A program made the position numbers and the translations under genes. A DNA stretch of 6,128 nucleotides from Verrucomicrobiales bacterium. Its GTDB lineage: Bacteria; Verrucomicrobiota; Verrucomicrobiia; Verrucomicrobiales; DEV007. The stretch covers positions 1-6,128 of the forward strand of contig JALRFZ010000531.1 of NCBI GenBank assembly GCA_023253615.1, read 5' to 3'. Below the pieces are notes generated by a model that was not told where the DNA came from, searched no databases, and saw nothing but the letters and a program-made list of their open reading frames with translations. Positions 1 to 6,128 of the stretch are shown here, in pieces; position 1 is the first letter of the stretch; each line of letters starts with the position of its first letter.

Positions 1-782
1 GTCGCATTGAAGGCGGCATCGGCCTGGGTGAGCTCGAATTTTTCACGGAGGAAGGTCGGGAGCCAGCCGTAGAGCAGCCAGAGCCCGAAGACGAAGACGG
101 GAAAGACGAGGCAGAGGAGGAGAAACGTGGGGATCTTTGTCAGGATCGCGGCGGGGAATCCGCCACCGGATGAGCTCGCCCCCTCCCGCGGAGCTTCGTC
201 GATGCCGCGGAGAAAGAGGAAGTAGGGCAGGGCATAGAGGACGCCGACGGCACCCATGATGAAAAACGCGGCGCGCCATTCCCCGCGGTCCGCCATCCAG
301 CCGCCGAACCAGCTCCCTCCCACCGTGCCTGCGATCTGGGCGGTGGTGAGCATGGCGATGGCGCGCGAGCGCCGGTCCGGGGTGTGGGCGTTCGCGGTGA
401 GGGCGATCGCGGTGGGCATGAAGAGCGATTCGGAGACCCCCATCGCGGCGCGCAGCGCCAGCATCATCAACGCCGTTCCGGCGAAGCCGGTCGCGACCGT
501 GACGAGGCTCCAGACGACGAGGCTGAGCACGACGAGAATCCGTTTTGAAAACCGGTCGCCGATCCAGCCGGCGAGCGGGCATCCGAAGGCGTAGACCCAG
601 AGGAAGACCGCACCGACGAGACCGAGCTGGGTATCGGTCATTTTCAGATCCGTCTTCAACGAGCCCGTCATCGAAAAGACGGCCTGACGGTCGCAGTAGT
701 TGAGGAAATAGGCCACCCACATGAAGGCGACGAGCAGGGCGGCCCGCTTTGCATCGACCGGGACTGGAGTGGTGGCGCTCAC
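1..782 (-). CDS. MFS transporter, ACS (anion:cation symporter)-like, C-terminus beyond the window
   Basis: This is an inner-membrane major facilitator permease, probably importing an organic anion such as a sugar acid or carboxylate. I see 260 residues, open to the left edge, roughly the first six to seven membrane helices. Motif A between TM2 and TM3 reads GWIGDRFSKR (residues 72-81, with G72, D76, R77, K80 and R81). TM4 has RAAMGVSESLFMP (R111, G115, E118, P123), the R-x3-G-x2-E pattern typical of the ACS family (ExuT, GarP, GudP and relatives). Hydrophobic stretches lie near 14-30, 52-70, 82-100, 105-130, 145-163, 171-191 and 217-240. I chose GTG at 782 because it overlaps the TGA of the preceding deacylase by four bases (GTGA), a coupled-translation arrangement. 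ATG at 722 (residue 21) is possible but would cut into TM1. There is no Shine-Dalgarno sequence, which fits coupling. The ACS assignment rests on motifs only and the substrate is unknown. Confidence 0.88.
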   Translation of the reverse strand, partial: MSATTPVPVDAKRAALLVAFMWVAYFLNYCDRQAVFSMTGSLKTDLKMTDTQLGLVGAVFLWVYAFGCPLAGWIGDRFSKRILVVLSLVVWSLVTVATGFAGTALMMLALRAAMGVSESLFMPTAIALTANAHTPDRRSRAIAMLTTAQIAGTVGGSWFGGWMADRGEWRAAFFIMGAVGVLYALPYFLFLRGIDEAPREGASSSGGGFPAAILTKIPTFLLLCLVFPVFVFGLWLLYGWLPTFLREKFELTQADAAFNA

Positions 783-1798
783 GCGTTGAGGACTTCGTCG
801 GGGCTGACTTCCTTCGCGATCACGGCGACGCAATCGCCCTGTCGAGAGAGGCAGGGCGCGCGCATCGTGATGAGATAGCCTTCGCTCTGCGCCGCAATCG
901 CCTCCGGGGCGCGGTCGGGTCGCTCGAGATGATGGATGAAACCGACGGTGTCGCCGCGCTTCACCGGAGCGCCGAGATCGACGCAGATCTCGAAGACGCC
1001 CGACTCGGGGGCGAGCAGGTAATCCTCGCGGTTGAGGGCTTGTGTCAGGATCGTCGGAGCCTTTCCGAGCGAGGCCCGGGTTTGCTCGACGCCCTTCAAA
1101 AGGCCGACATGGATGAGGACGTTGCGCAAACCGTTCCGGGCGATGCGATGGACCGAGGCCGGGATGCCCTCACCGCCGCCGAGTTCGGTCGTGACGACGA
1201 GCTTTCCCTGATTCTCCGCCTCGACGGGAAGCAGACCGGTGCCCGCAATGTCGGCGTAGAGAAAGGCGAAGTCCGTGCCCCAGGCCATCATCGCGGCGAA
1301 CATCTTCGCGCGCTGTTCGCGGTCTGCGACGAGGTGCATGTGCGCGCAGGGGACGAACTCCATGCTGCGTCCGCCGGAGTGGATATCGATGACGACGTCG
1401 CTGAGCGGGAAAAGCACGTTTGTCAGGAAATGTGCGATCTGGCTCGTCACCGGACCTTCCGCTTCCCCGGGAAAGGCGCGGTTCAGGTTCATCCCGTCGA
1501 TCGGCGAGAGGCGGGTCGCTGCGAGGGCGGCGGGAAAATTCAGCGACGGAATGAGGATGAGTCGTCCCGTGATTTGATCTGGCGTCACCTCGCGGGCCAG
1601 CTTCATCGCCGCGATCTGGCCCTGGTATTCGTCGCCGTGATTGCCTCCCATGACGAGCACGGTGGGACCCGTGCCGTTGGCGATCACGGTGACCGGGATC
1701 ATCACATTCGCCCAGCCGCCGAGATTGTGCGAATAGGGCACCTGGAGAAATCCCTGCTGCTTTCCAGGACGGTCGAAGTCGAGCGAGGTGTGGATCAT
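779..1798 (-). CDS. AstE/AspA-family zinc deacylase, DoeB-like
   Basis: This 339-residue cytoplasmic metallo-hydrolase belongs to the succinylglutamate desuccinylase/aspartoacylase family (M14-like fold), which removes an acyl group from an N-acylated amino acid or similar amide. Zinc ligands are visible as GGNHGDE (H54, E57) and DIHSGG (H140). The substrate-binding block is SPIDGMNLNRAFPG (N104, R107), and the probable catalytic glutamate is E205 in VTTELGGG. The C-terminal part, about residues 255-335, looks like the usual small beta-barrel domain. The NHGDE, LNFPA, SPIDG-NLNR-FPG and DIHSGG blocks resemble DoeB (N-acetyl-diaminobutyrate deacetylase of ectoine breakdown) more than AstE. No other ectoine gene is in view, so I give no symbol. 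ATG 1798 is preferred: the frame stays open upstream to 2086, but that part lies antiparallel-free within the lactonase gene in another frame and has no family character. The start is 10 bases after the lactonase stop, without a clear Shine-Dalgarno sequence. The stop overlaps the transporter start. Confidence 0.88.
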   Translation of the reverse strand: MIHTSLDFDRPGKQQGFLQVPYSHNLGGWANVMIPVTVIANGTGPTVLVMGGNHGDEYQGQIAAMKLAREVTPDQITGRLILIPSLNFPAALAATRLSPIDGMNLNRAFPGEAEGPVTSQIAHFLTNVLFPLSDVVIDIHSGGRSMEFVPCAHMHLVADREQRAKMFAAMMAWGTDFAFLYADIAGTGLLPVEAENQGKLVVTTELGGGEGIPASVHRIARNGLRNVLIHVGLLKGVEQTRASLGKAPTILTQALNREDYLLAPESGVFEICVDLGAPVKRGDTVGFIHHLERPDRAPEAIAAQSEGYLITMRAPCLSRQGDCVAVIAKEVSPDEVLNA

Positions 1799-1808
1799 GG
1801 TGGCAAGG

Positions 1809-2957
1809 TCAGGGAAGAATCCGGATGCAGGAAGGCATCGTGATTTCGAGCGGTGCGCCCGCGGAGGTGAGTTTGCCACTTTTCCCATCGATGCGGAAGA
1901 CAGCGAGGTTGTTACCCGGCATGTTCGCGCAGAGGAGCCATTTGCCGTCGGGGGTGACGAGGAGGTTCTGCGGAGCCTTGCCAAGGCTTGGGACGATGTC
2001 GACGCGGGAGAGGACACCGTTTTCCCCGGTACGGAAGATCGCGAGACTGTCGTGGCCACGGTTGGTGCCGTAGAGGAAACGACCATCGGGCGTGAACTTG
2101 AGATCGGCGCAGTAGCTGCTGCCCGTGAAATCCTCGGGAAGGGTGGAGATGCTTTCGTGTTTCGTTAGGGTTCCGGATGACTCGTCGCGGGAATAGCGGG
2201 TGACGGTGTTGGAGAGCTCGTCAATGGCGTAGAGGTTCTTGCCATCGGGGGCGAAGGTGATGTGGCGCGGTCCGGCACCCGGAGGAGAGGCCACGAAAGC
2301 GGGAGAAGCCGGTTCGAGCTTCGCGGTCGCGGGATCGAGCCGGTAGGCGAGGATCTGGTCGAGGCCCAGATCGGCCGCGTAGGCGAAGCGGTTGTCGGGA
2401 CTGACAATGATGCTGTGCGCGTAGGGGCCATCCTGACGTTTCGGATCGACCTTGGCACCACCTTCGTGCTGGATAAACGAAGCGGCCTCCCCGAGCGAGC
2501 CGTCCTCCCGGATCGGCAGGGCGGCGACGCTGCCGCTCGAGTAGTTGGCGAGGAGTAGCGTTTTTCCCGTCGCATCCACCGCGAGATAGCAGGACGCGGT
2601 GCCCTTCGCGGACTGTCGGTTGAGCAGGGTGAGTTTGCCCGAGGCCTTGTCGATCGCATAGGCCGCGACCTCCTCGTCGTCCTTTCCGCCGAAGGCCTTC
2701 GCATGGACCGCGTAGAGAAAGCGCTGGTCGGCCGACACGGCGATGAAGAAGGGGTTCTCGATACCGCCGGCCCGTTCCAAGTGCGTGAGCGAACCATCCT
2801 CGAGCGAGAGGCGGAAGGCGGTGATTCCACCCTTTTCGCCGCCGGAGAAGGAGGAAACGAAGACGAGCGGATCGTCGGCGGCAGAGGCAGGGGCGGGACA
2901 GAAAAGGGCAAGGGTCATGGCCAGAATAAAGGGCAGGCGGAGAAGCGGCAAGGTCAT
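1809..2957 (-). CDS. Exported lactonase-family beta-propeller protein (6-phosphogluconolactonase/CMLE-like)
   Basis: This 382-residue protein belongs to the seven-bladed propeller lactonase family (PF10282: YbhE-type 6-phosphogluconolactonase and fungal carboxymuconate lactonizing enzyme). Residues 1-26 form a Sec signal peptide: a hydrophobic run, then ASA before the mature AADDP start, suggesting a periplasmic product. C20 lacks a proper lipobox, so a lipoprotein is unlikely. Blade repeats of the type SPDNRFAYAADLG (186-198), FAPDGKNLYAID (235-246), FTPDGRFLYGTN (288-299) and VTPDGKWLLCAN (334-345) are clear. Family-conserved residues H181, GPRH (229-232) and E247 are present, with R300 in a later blade; by pattern these resemble the H/R/E/R set of CMLE, an inference from memory. 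Pentose-phosphate Pgl is cytosolic, so the signal peptide argues for another lactone, possibly a sugar lactone. The gene sits 67 bases after the SGNH hydrolase and 10 bases before the deacylase, probably in one transcript. ATG 2957 has no strong Shine-Dalgarno sequence. Confidence 0.9.
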   Translation of the reverse strand: MTLPLLRLPFILAMTLALFCPAPASAADDPLVFVSSFSGGEKGGITAFRLSLEDGSLTHLERAGGIENPFFIAVSADQRFLYAVHAKAFGGKDDEEVAAYAIDKASGKLTLLNRQSAKGTASCYLAVDATGKTLLLANYSSGSVAALPIREDGSLGEAASFIQHEGGAKVDPKRQDGPYAHSIIVSPDNRFAYAADLGLDQILAYRLDPATAKLEPASPAFVASPPGAGPRHITFAPDGKNLYAIDELSNTVTRYSRDESSGTLTKHESISTLPEDFTGSSYCADLKFTPDGRFLYGTNRGHDSLAIFRTGENGVLSRVDIVPSLGKAPQNLLVTPDGKWLLCANMPGNNLAVFRIDGKSGKLTSAGAPLEITMPSCIRILP

Positions 2958-3024
2958 GGACCAGCCCTAGCGAAAAGGCGTCTCCGAGACCAGCGAAATC
3001 CGGTCCGCGATCGGGTAGGGTGAA

Positions 3025-3948
3025 TTACTTTTTTCCCACCGCCCGGTGCGCCGTCTCCTGGAGGAACTTGGCAAACCCGACCTCAAGGCCTTCCGGCACG
3101 TAGGCATTGCCAACCACACTCTCACCAAAGAGCACCTCGTACCACACGCACGCCCCGAGATACTCCCCCGCGAGATTCGCATGGTGACCGTCCATCTGGA
3201 GTTTCGCCTCGCCGCCTTCCTTCGGTTTCACCCAGCGCCAGCCGACGTGGAGGGATTGGGTCTGATCTGGAAGGATGGGAGGCTTCGCGATGTTGGAACC
3301 GAAGGTCGTGTCGGGTTTGAAGCCCCATGTCGCATCGGTATCGGCAAGAAAGAAGGCATCACCCACGGGGAGCAGACCCGCCCCGAGTTTCTCCGCGAGG
3401 TCGCGATAGGCGTTTGTCAGGCCGCGGTACATTTCCTCCTGCGTCTTGGGCTCTCCGGGTTTGCCGGAGGGTTTCGTGAAGCGAGGATCATCGACGCGGT
3501 AGGCCCAGGTTTGGTGGATGAGCAGTTTTGCGGTCGGCGCGTGCTTGGCGATGTAGGCGGCGAGTTGGTCGGCGAAGGGTTGGTAGGTCGCCGGATCGTG
3601 GCTCTTGATGCTGGCCTGCTGGATCGTGACGTAGTCCCATCTCTCCGCCAGAAGCTCGTCCTTGAGGCTGCGTCCATTCGTGTAGAGCCCGGCTTTGTCC
3701 GTGGGATCGGCCTCATGTTTCTGAGCCCTTGTCGCGTGTAATTCGAGGGAGGCTCCGCCCACGACGATGGGGCGATGGATCAAGGTATGCCCGTCCGCCT
3801 TGGCGAGGTCGTCGAGGTGGTTCGTCGCGTTGCGCGAGAAGCTGTTGCCGATGGTGAGGATGCGGACGGTTTTTCCCTCGGCGCGCGTCACCGACGGCAA
3901 TGTGAGGACGGCAAAGAGACTGAAAGCGAGAAACGAAAGGGATCGCAT
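3025..3948 (-). CDS. Secreted SGNH-hydrolase-fold protein (DUF4886-like)
   Basis: This 307-residue exported protein looks like an SGNH/GDSL-type hydrolase of the DUF4886-like group, probably an esterase or carbohydrate deacetylase acting outside the cytoplasm. From ATG 3948 it opens with a typical signal peptide (R2, hydrophobic residues 4-18, TRA before EGK). Block I follows at once: ILTIGNSFSRN, with S36 as the likely nucleophile. WDYVTIQQAS is the central strand block. The C-terminal DGHHAN (D253, H255, H256) supplies the DxxH of the triad. An in-frame TTG at 3993 would add 15 residues ahead of the signal peptide and directly abut the RluA stop; I reject it because it would bury the signal peptide and encode a 10-base tandem repeat. 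No Shine-Dalgarno sequence is visible before ATG 3948, where the upstream strand is pyrimidine-rich. The gene follows rluA by 45 bases and precedes the lactonase by 67. Fold assignment is fairly sure; substrate and reaction are unknown. Confidence 0.85.
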   Translation of the reverse strand: MRSLSFLAFSLFAVLTLPSVTRAEGKTVRILTIGNSFSRNATNHLDDLAKADGHTLIHRPIVVGGASLELHATRAQKHEADPTDKAGLYTNGRSLKDELLAERWDYVTIQQASIKSHDPATYQPFADQLAAYIAKHAPTAKLLIHQTWAYRVDDPRFTKPSGKPGEPKTQEEMYRGLTNAYRDLAEKLGAGLLPVGDAFFLADTDATWGFKPDTTFGSNIAKPPILPDQTQSLHVGWRWVKPKEGGEAKLQMDGHHANLAGEYLGACVWYEVLFGESVVGNAYVPEGLEVGFAKFLQETAHRAVGKK

Positions 3949-3963
3949 GGGAAGAGGGAGTTT

Positions 3964-3983
3964 TTCGGATGGATTCGGATGGA
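3964..3983. repeat. Perfect tandem 10-base direct repeat
   Basis: TTCGGATGGA occurs twice head to tail on the plus strand (3964-3973 and 3974-3983). It lies in the 45-base spacer between the RluA stop and the SGNH-hydrolase ATG, in the leader of the latter. The 10-base period is close to one helical turn, so it could be a pair of regulator half-sites, but a slippage product is equally possible. The repeat is seen directly; any role is speculation. Confidence 0.7.
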
Positions 3984-3993
3984 GCTTTGCCAA

Positions 3994-4686
3994 TCAACCC
4001 CGGATTCGATGAAAGTGCTCGGGCGGAGGGGCGGTGAACTCGAGCCGGTTGCCGCGATAGGGATGGTCGAAACTCAGGCGATGGGAATGAAGGGCGAGGC
4101 CTTTTTCCTTCCGGGTATTCCGTCCGTATTTGTCATCGCCGACGATGGGCCAGCCCTGGTCGGCAAGATGGACACGGATTTGATGTTTGCGACCGGTGAG
4201 AAGGCGGAGTTCGACCCAGGCCCGCGAGCCCATCGTTTTCAGGACCCGGTATTCGGTCTCGGAAAGTTTGCCGCGTTCGGTGTCCTTCGTCGAATAGACA
4301 CGCATGGATTCGCTCTCGATGAGATAGCTGGAGATGAGGCCCTCGGCCGGATCGGGATGGCCCTCGACGATGGCGAGGTAATGCTTTTCCGTGTCGCCCC
4401 AATTCATCATGAGGGTGCGTTTCGCTTCCTCGGTGCGGGCGAAGACGAGGACTCCCGAGGTCTCGCGATCGAGCCGGTGCACGATGAAGACCCGTTCGCG
4501 TGACTTGGGATTGCCCTTCTTCACGTAGTCCATCAGCGAGGCGTGGGCGGTGCGCCCTCCGTCACTGCCGGTGCCGATCGAGAGCAGGCCGGGAGCCTTG
4601 TTCACGACGATCACATCTCGATCCTCATGGAGGATTCCGAGCCCGAAGGGCTGATGTTTTCTGGATCGTGTGTTTCGGTCGGCCAC
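3994..4686 (-). CDS. RluA-family RNA pseudouridine synthase
   Basis: This 230-residue protein isomerises uridine to pseudouridine in rRNA or tRNA. The signature HRLDRETSG (70-78) carries the catalytic aspartate D73. Other family blocks are DVIVVNKAPGLLS (24-36), the conserved tyrosine Y103 in KHYLAIVEG, LLTGRKHQIRVHL (162-174) and PIVGDDKYG (180-188). There is no N-terminal S4 domain, so it resembles short members such as RluA rather than RluC or RluD; the target base cannot be deduced. The start is GTG at 4686: the next ATG would remove the conserved N-terminal strand, and no better upstream start is in frame. It diverges from the helicase gene across a 94-base gap and is the first of five same-strand genes. 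Its TGA is 45 bases from the next start, so it may be co-transcribed with the hydrolase, though functionally it does not belong with the catabolic genes. Confidence 0.92.
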   Translation of the reverse strand: MADRNTRSRKHQPFGLGILHEDRDVIVVNKAPGLLSIGTGSDGGRTAHASLMDYVKKGNPKSRERVFIVHRLDRETSGVLVFARTEEAKRTLMMNWGDTEKHYLAIVEGHPDPAEGLISSYLIESESMRVYSTKDTERGKLSETEYRVLKTMGSRAWVELRLLTGRKHQIRVHLADQGWPIVGDDKYGRNTRKEKGLALHSHRLSFDHPYRGNRLEFTAPPPEHFHRIRG

Positions 4687-4780
4687 GAAAGGAGCTTCGG
4701 CTTTGTCGGGGGGCGGGCAAGTGGCTTTTGCCGCCGATGGTATCGCTTGGTCGGAGCGAAGAATGAGGTTAAAGGTGGCG
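4687..4780. promoter_or_regulatory. Divergent intergenic region between the RluA and helicase genes
   Basis: These 94 bases must hold the outward promoters for both genes if the starts are right. I cannot pick a convincing -35/-10 pair on either strand. A weak imperfect hairpin is possible at 4713-4734 (GCGG-CAA pairing with TTGCCGC, one bulge), but it has no U-tract and no clear purpose. Confidence 0.35.
4765..4777 (+). promoter_or_regulatory. Candidate ribosome binding site for the helicase start
   Basis: GAGGT at 4765-4769 (11 bases before ATG 4781) and AGGTG at 4773-4777 (3 bases before) both match part of the Shine-Dalgarno consensus. The first has the more usable spacing. Together they support ATG 4781, which opens the Q-motif frame, as the original start of the helicase. 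Confidence 0.4.
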
Positions 4781-5979
4781 ATGTCTTTCTCATCCCTCGG
4801 GCTCTCGGCACCGCTCTTGCGGGCGATCGACCACTATTCCGCCCCGACTCCCGTGCAGACGGAGGCGATGTCCTCGTCACGGCGGAGACGGGCTCGGGAA
4901 AAACGACGGCTTATGTCCTGCCCCTGCTCGAGAGCTGGATATCGTCCCAGCATGACCGGCCGCGTTCCGTGACCTTCCTGATCCTCGTGCCGACCCGCGA
5001 GCTGGCCGCGCAGGTGCGCGAGGTGGTGCAGCAGTGTGCGGCGCACTTGCCGGAGCGGATCAAGGTGGTCAGCGCGGTCGGGGGAGTCTCGATCAATCCC
5101 CAGATGATGGCGCTGCGCGGCGGGGCCGACGTCATCGTGGCGACGCCGGGACGGCTGCTCGATCTCGTCGAAAAGAATGCGCTGAAGCTTTCCTCGGTAA
5201 AGACGCTGGTCCTCGATGAGGCGGATCGGATGCTGGATGCGGGTTTCGCGGAGGAACTGGAACGCATCCTGACATTGCTGCCAAAGCGGCGCCAGAATCT
5301 GCTCTTTTCCGCGACCTTTCCGGTGACTGTGGAGTCGCTCGCCGCCAAGCTGCTGCACGAGCCGACCCGGATCGATGTGGCTCCCGGCCCGCGGGAAAGT
5401 CCGGCGATCACCCAGCGGGCGATCCGGGTCGACAAGTCGAAACGGAATCCGCTGCTGCGCCACCTCATCACGACCGAATGCTGGAACCGCGTCCTCGTGT
5501 TTGTCGCCACCCAATACACCGCCGATCATGTCGCCGATAAGCTGAGGCGGAATGGCATCGGTGCGCTGGCCTTCCACGGTGATCTCAGCCAGGGGGCGCG
5601 GAACGACGTGCTGCTCGATTTCAAAAACTCGCTTTTCCAGGTGCTTGTCGCGACGGATCTCGCGGCGCGCGGACTGGACATCGTGAAACTGCCGGTCGTG
5701 GTGAACTATGACCTGCCCCGATCGGTCGACGACTACACCCATCGGATCGGTCGCACCGGCCGCGCGGGGAAGTCCGGCACGGCGATCAGCTTCATCACGG
5801 CCGAATCGGCGGCCCACTTCGCGCTGATCAAGAAACGCCTCGCTCTGGAAATTCCCCGCGAGGAGATCACCAGATTCGAGCCGGTCGAAGTCGCCGTGGC
5901 GACGGCTGCGTCCTCGGGAGGCATCAAGGGCCGGCGCAAGAGCAAGAAGGACAAATTGCGGGAGCGCGGCTTGCGCTGA
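4781..5979 (+). pseudogene. DEAD-box RNA helicase, RhlE-like, frame-disrupted by an apparent ~25-base deletion
   Basis: ATP-dependent RNA helicases of this family remodel RNA in ribosome assembly and decay. ATG 4781 opens with MSFSSLGLSAPLLRAI and the Q-motif PTPVQ (Q26 at 4856-4858); that frame then runs into unrelated residues and stops at 4972 after 63 codons. The helicase body continues in another frame: motif I TAETGSGKT (4879-4905), Ia PTRELAAQ (4990-5013), Ib TPGR (5143-5154), II DEAD (5215-5226), III SAT (5308-5316), V ATDLAARGLDI (5650-5682), VI HRIGRTGRAG (5740-5769), then a basic tail ending at TGA 5979. GGVSINPQMMALRGG is characteristic of RhlE. In the family, 23 codons separate the Q-motif Gln from the Walker-A Lys (69 bases); here there are 44. 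The missing 25 bases correspond to the usual AIPxxLxG stretch, and restoring them gives 408 codons. The body frame is open upstream to 4543, but that part is antisense to the RluA gene and not a real N-terminus. A TTG at 4747 could start a Q-motif-less protein. Otherwise the reading frame is intact, so the lesion is recent or an assembly fault. Confidence 0.82.
4864..4869 (+). other. Putative deletion junction (GGCGAT) in the helicase gene
   Basis: GGCGAT is read as (GA)G GCG AT in the Q-motif frame and as GGC GAT (Gly-Asp) in the helicase-body frame. In an intact relative, Ala-Ile after the Q-motif and the Gly-Asp before motif I would be eight codons apart. Both could carry GGCGAT in just these phases, 25 bases apart, so recombination or slippage between the copies would leave one copy and shift the frame, as seen here. 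The lost copy is inferred. Confidence 0.6.
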
Positions 5980-6007
5980 GGGTGCGGAGAATCCAGCCTC
6001 GATCCTC

Positions 6008-6128
6008 CTAACGCGGGGTCCCGGTGGAAGCCTGCCGGAAGCCGCTAACGGCACGCTCGAGGTCGTTTTCGGAGAGTGCGCGATTTGCCTCCAGTGCCAC
6101 GGCGTCCAATTGACGGAGACGTTCCTGA
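6008..6128 (-). CDS. C-terminal fragment of an unidentified protein (5' end beyond the window)
   Basis: A minus-strand frame enters from the right edge and ends at TAG (6010-6008), giving 39 residues that begin QERLRQLDAVALEANRAL and end FRQASTGTPR. It is rich in Ala, Leu, Glu and Arg and looks amphipathic and helical, as in TPR or coiled-coil tails, so it reads like true coding sequence. It is too short to assign a family. It converges with the helicase gene with 28 bases between the two stops, and I see no terminator hairpin there. Confidence 0.55.
   Translation of the reverse strand, partial: QERLRQLDAVALEANRALSENDLERAVSGFRQASTGTPR

Noticed and set aside
43..720. A 225-codon minus-strand open frame in the transporter region
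   Set aside because: It is Arg/Pro-rich and is an out-of-frame shadow. The frame from GTG 782 gives membrane helices, motif A and the ACS motif.
749..1843. A 364-codon plus-strand open frame
   Set aside because: It lies exactly opposite the deacylase, which has full zinc-ligand and substrate motifs. Long antisense frames are common in GC-rich coding DNA, and this one has no recognisable motif.
1799..2086. N-terminal extension of the deacylase up to 2086
   Set aside because: It is Ser/Arg/Thr-rich sequence inside the lactonase gene in another frame. The family's N-terminus begins near ATG 1798.
2980..2990. GTCTC-C-GAGAC inverted repeat between the hydrolase and lactonase genes
   Set aside because: With a one-base centre it cannot form a stable hairpin, it has no U-tract, and it is short enough to be chance. 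It is not called a terminator or operator.
2959..2998. Short direct repeats GACCAGC (2959, 2988) and AGCGAAA (2969, 2992)
   Set aside because: Seven-base matches at different spacings in a 67-base gap are not beyond chance.
4713..4734. Imperfect hairpin in the divergent intergenic region
   Set aside because: The stem is about seven pairs with a bulge and has no T-run. It sits where promoters, not terminators, are expected, so no function is claimed.
4543..4860. Long in-frame extension upstream of the helicase body (open from 4543)
   Set aside because: It is antisense to most of the 5' part of the RluA-family gene, has no DEAD-box character, and the true Q-motif N-terminus is present in another frame from 4781.
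4834..6054. A 406-codon minus-strand open frame opposite the helicase
   Set aside because: Its composition is Arg/His/Gln-rich with no domain, while the plus strand carries all helicase motifs.

Overview
The window is a GC-rich, gene-dense bacterial chromosomal segment with no RNA genes, mobile elements or CRISPR arrays that I can see. The mix of genes fits a Gram-negative-type bacterium, because two products carry Sec-type signal peptides: an exported SGNH/DUF4886-like hydrolase and an exported beta-propeller lactonase. Sets like this are familiar from the Planctomycetota/Verrucomicrobiota group. That placement is a soft inference, not something the sequence proves. Shine-Dalgarno sequences are weak or absent at most starts.

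Left and centre (1-4686, all minus strand): five genes run in one direction. In transcription order they are an RluA-family pseudouridine synthase (4686-3994), a secreted SGNH-type hydrolase (3948-3025), a secreted lactonase of the 6-phosphogluconolactonase/CMLE propeller family (2957-1809), a cytoplasmic zinc-dependent AstE/AspA (DoeB-like) deacylase (1798-779) and an MFS transporter of the anion:cation symporter type (782 to beyond base 1). The gaps shrink along the run (45, 67 and 10 bases, then a 4-base overlap), so the last three genes are probably one transcript. The likely theme is scavenging: exported hydrolase and lactonase, membrane import, then cytoplasmic deacylation. No substrate can be named from the sequence.

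Right (4687-6128): after a 94-base divergent intergenic gap lies a plus-strand RhlE-like DEAD-box RNA helicase. It looks broken. The Q-motif N-terminus (from ATG 4781) and the rest of the helicase (motifs I to VI, ending at 5979) are in different frames. The Q-to-Walker-A distance is 25 bases shorter than the family spacing, with the sequence GGCGAT at the junction. This suggests a deletion between two short repeats, or an assembly fault. Downstream, on the opposite strand, is the C-terminal end of an unidentified gene that enters from the right edge.

The most noteworthy observation is the helicase lesion. I did not find a convincing novel system. The exported hydrolase/lactonase/deacylase/transporter cluster is the best candidate for an uncharacterised catabolic module.
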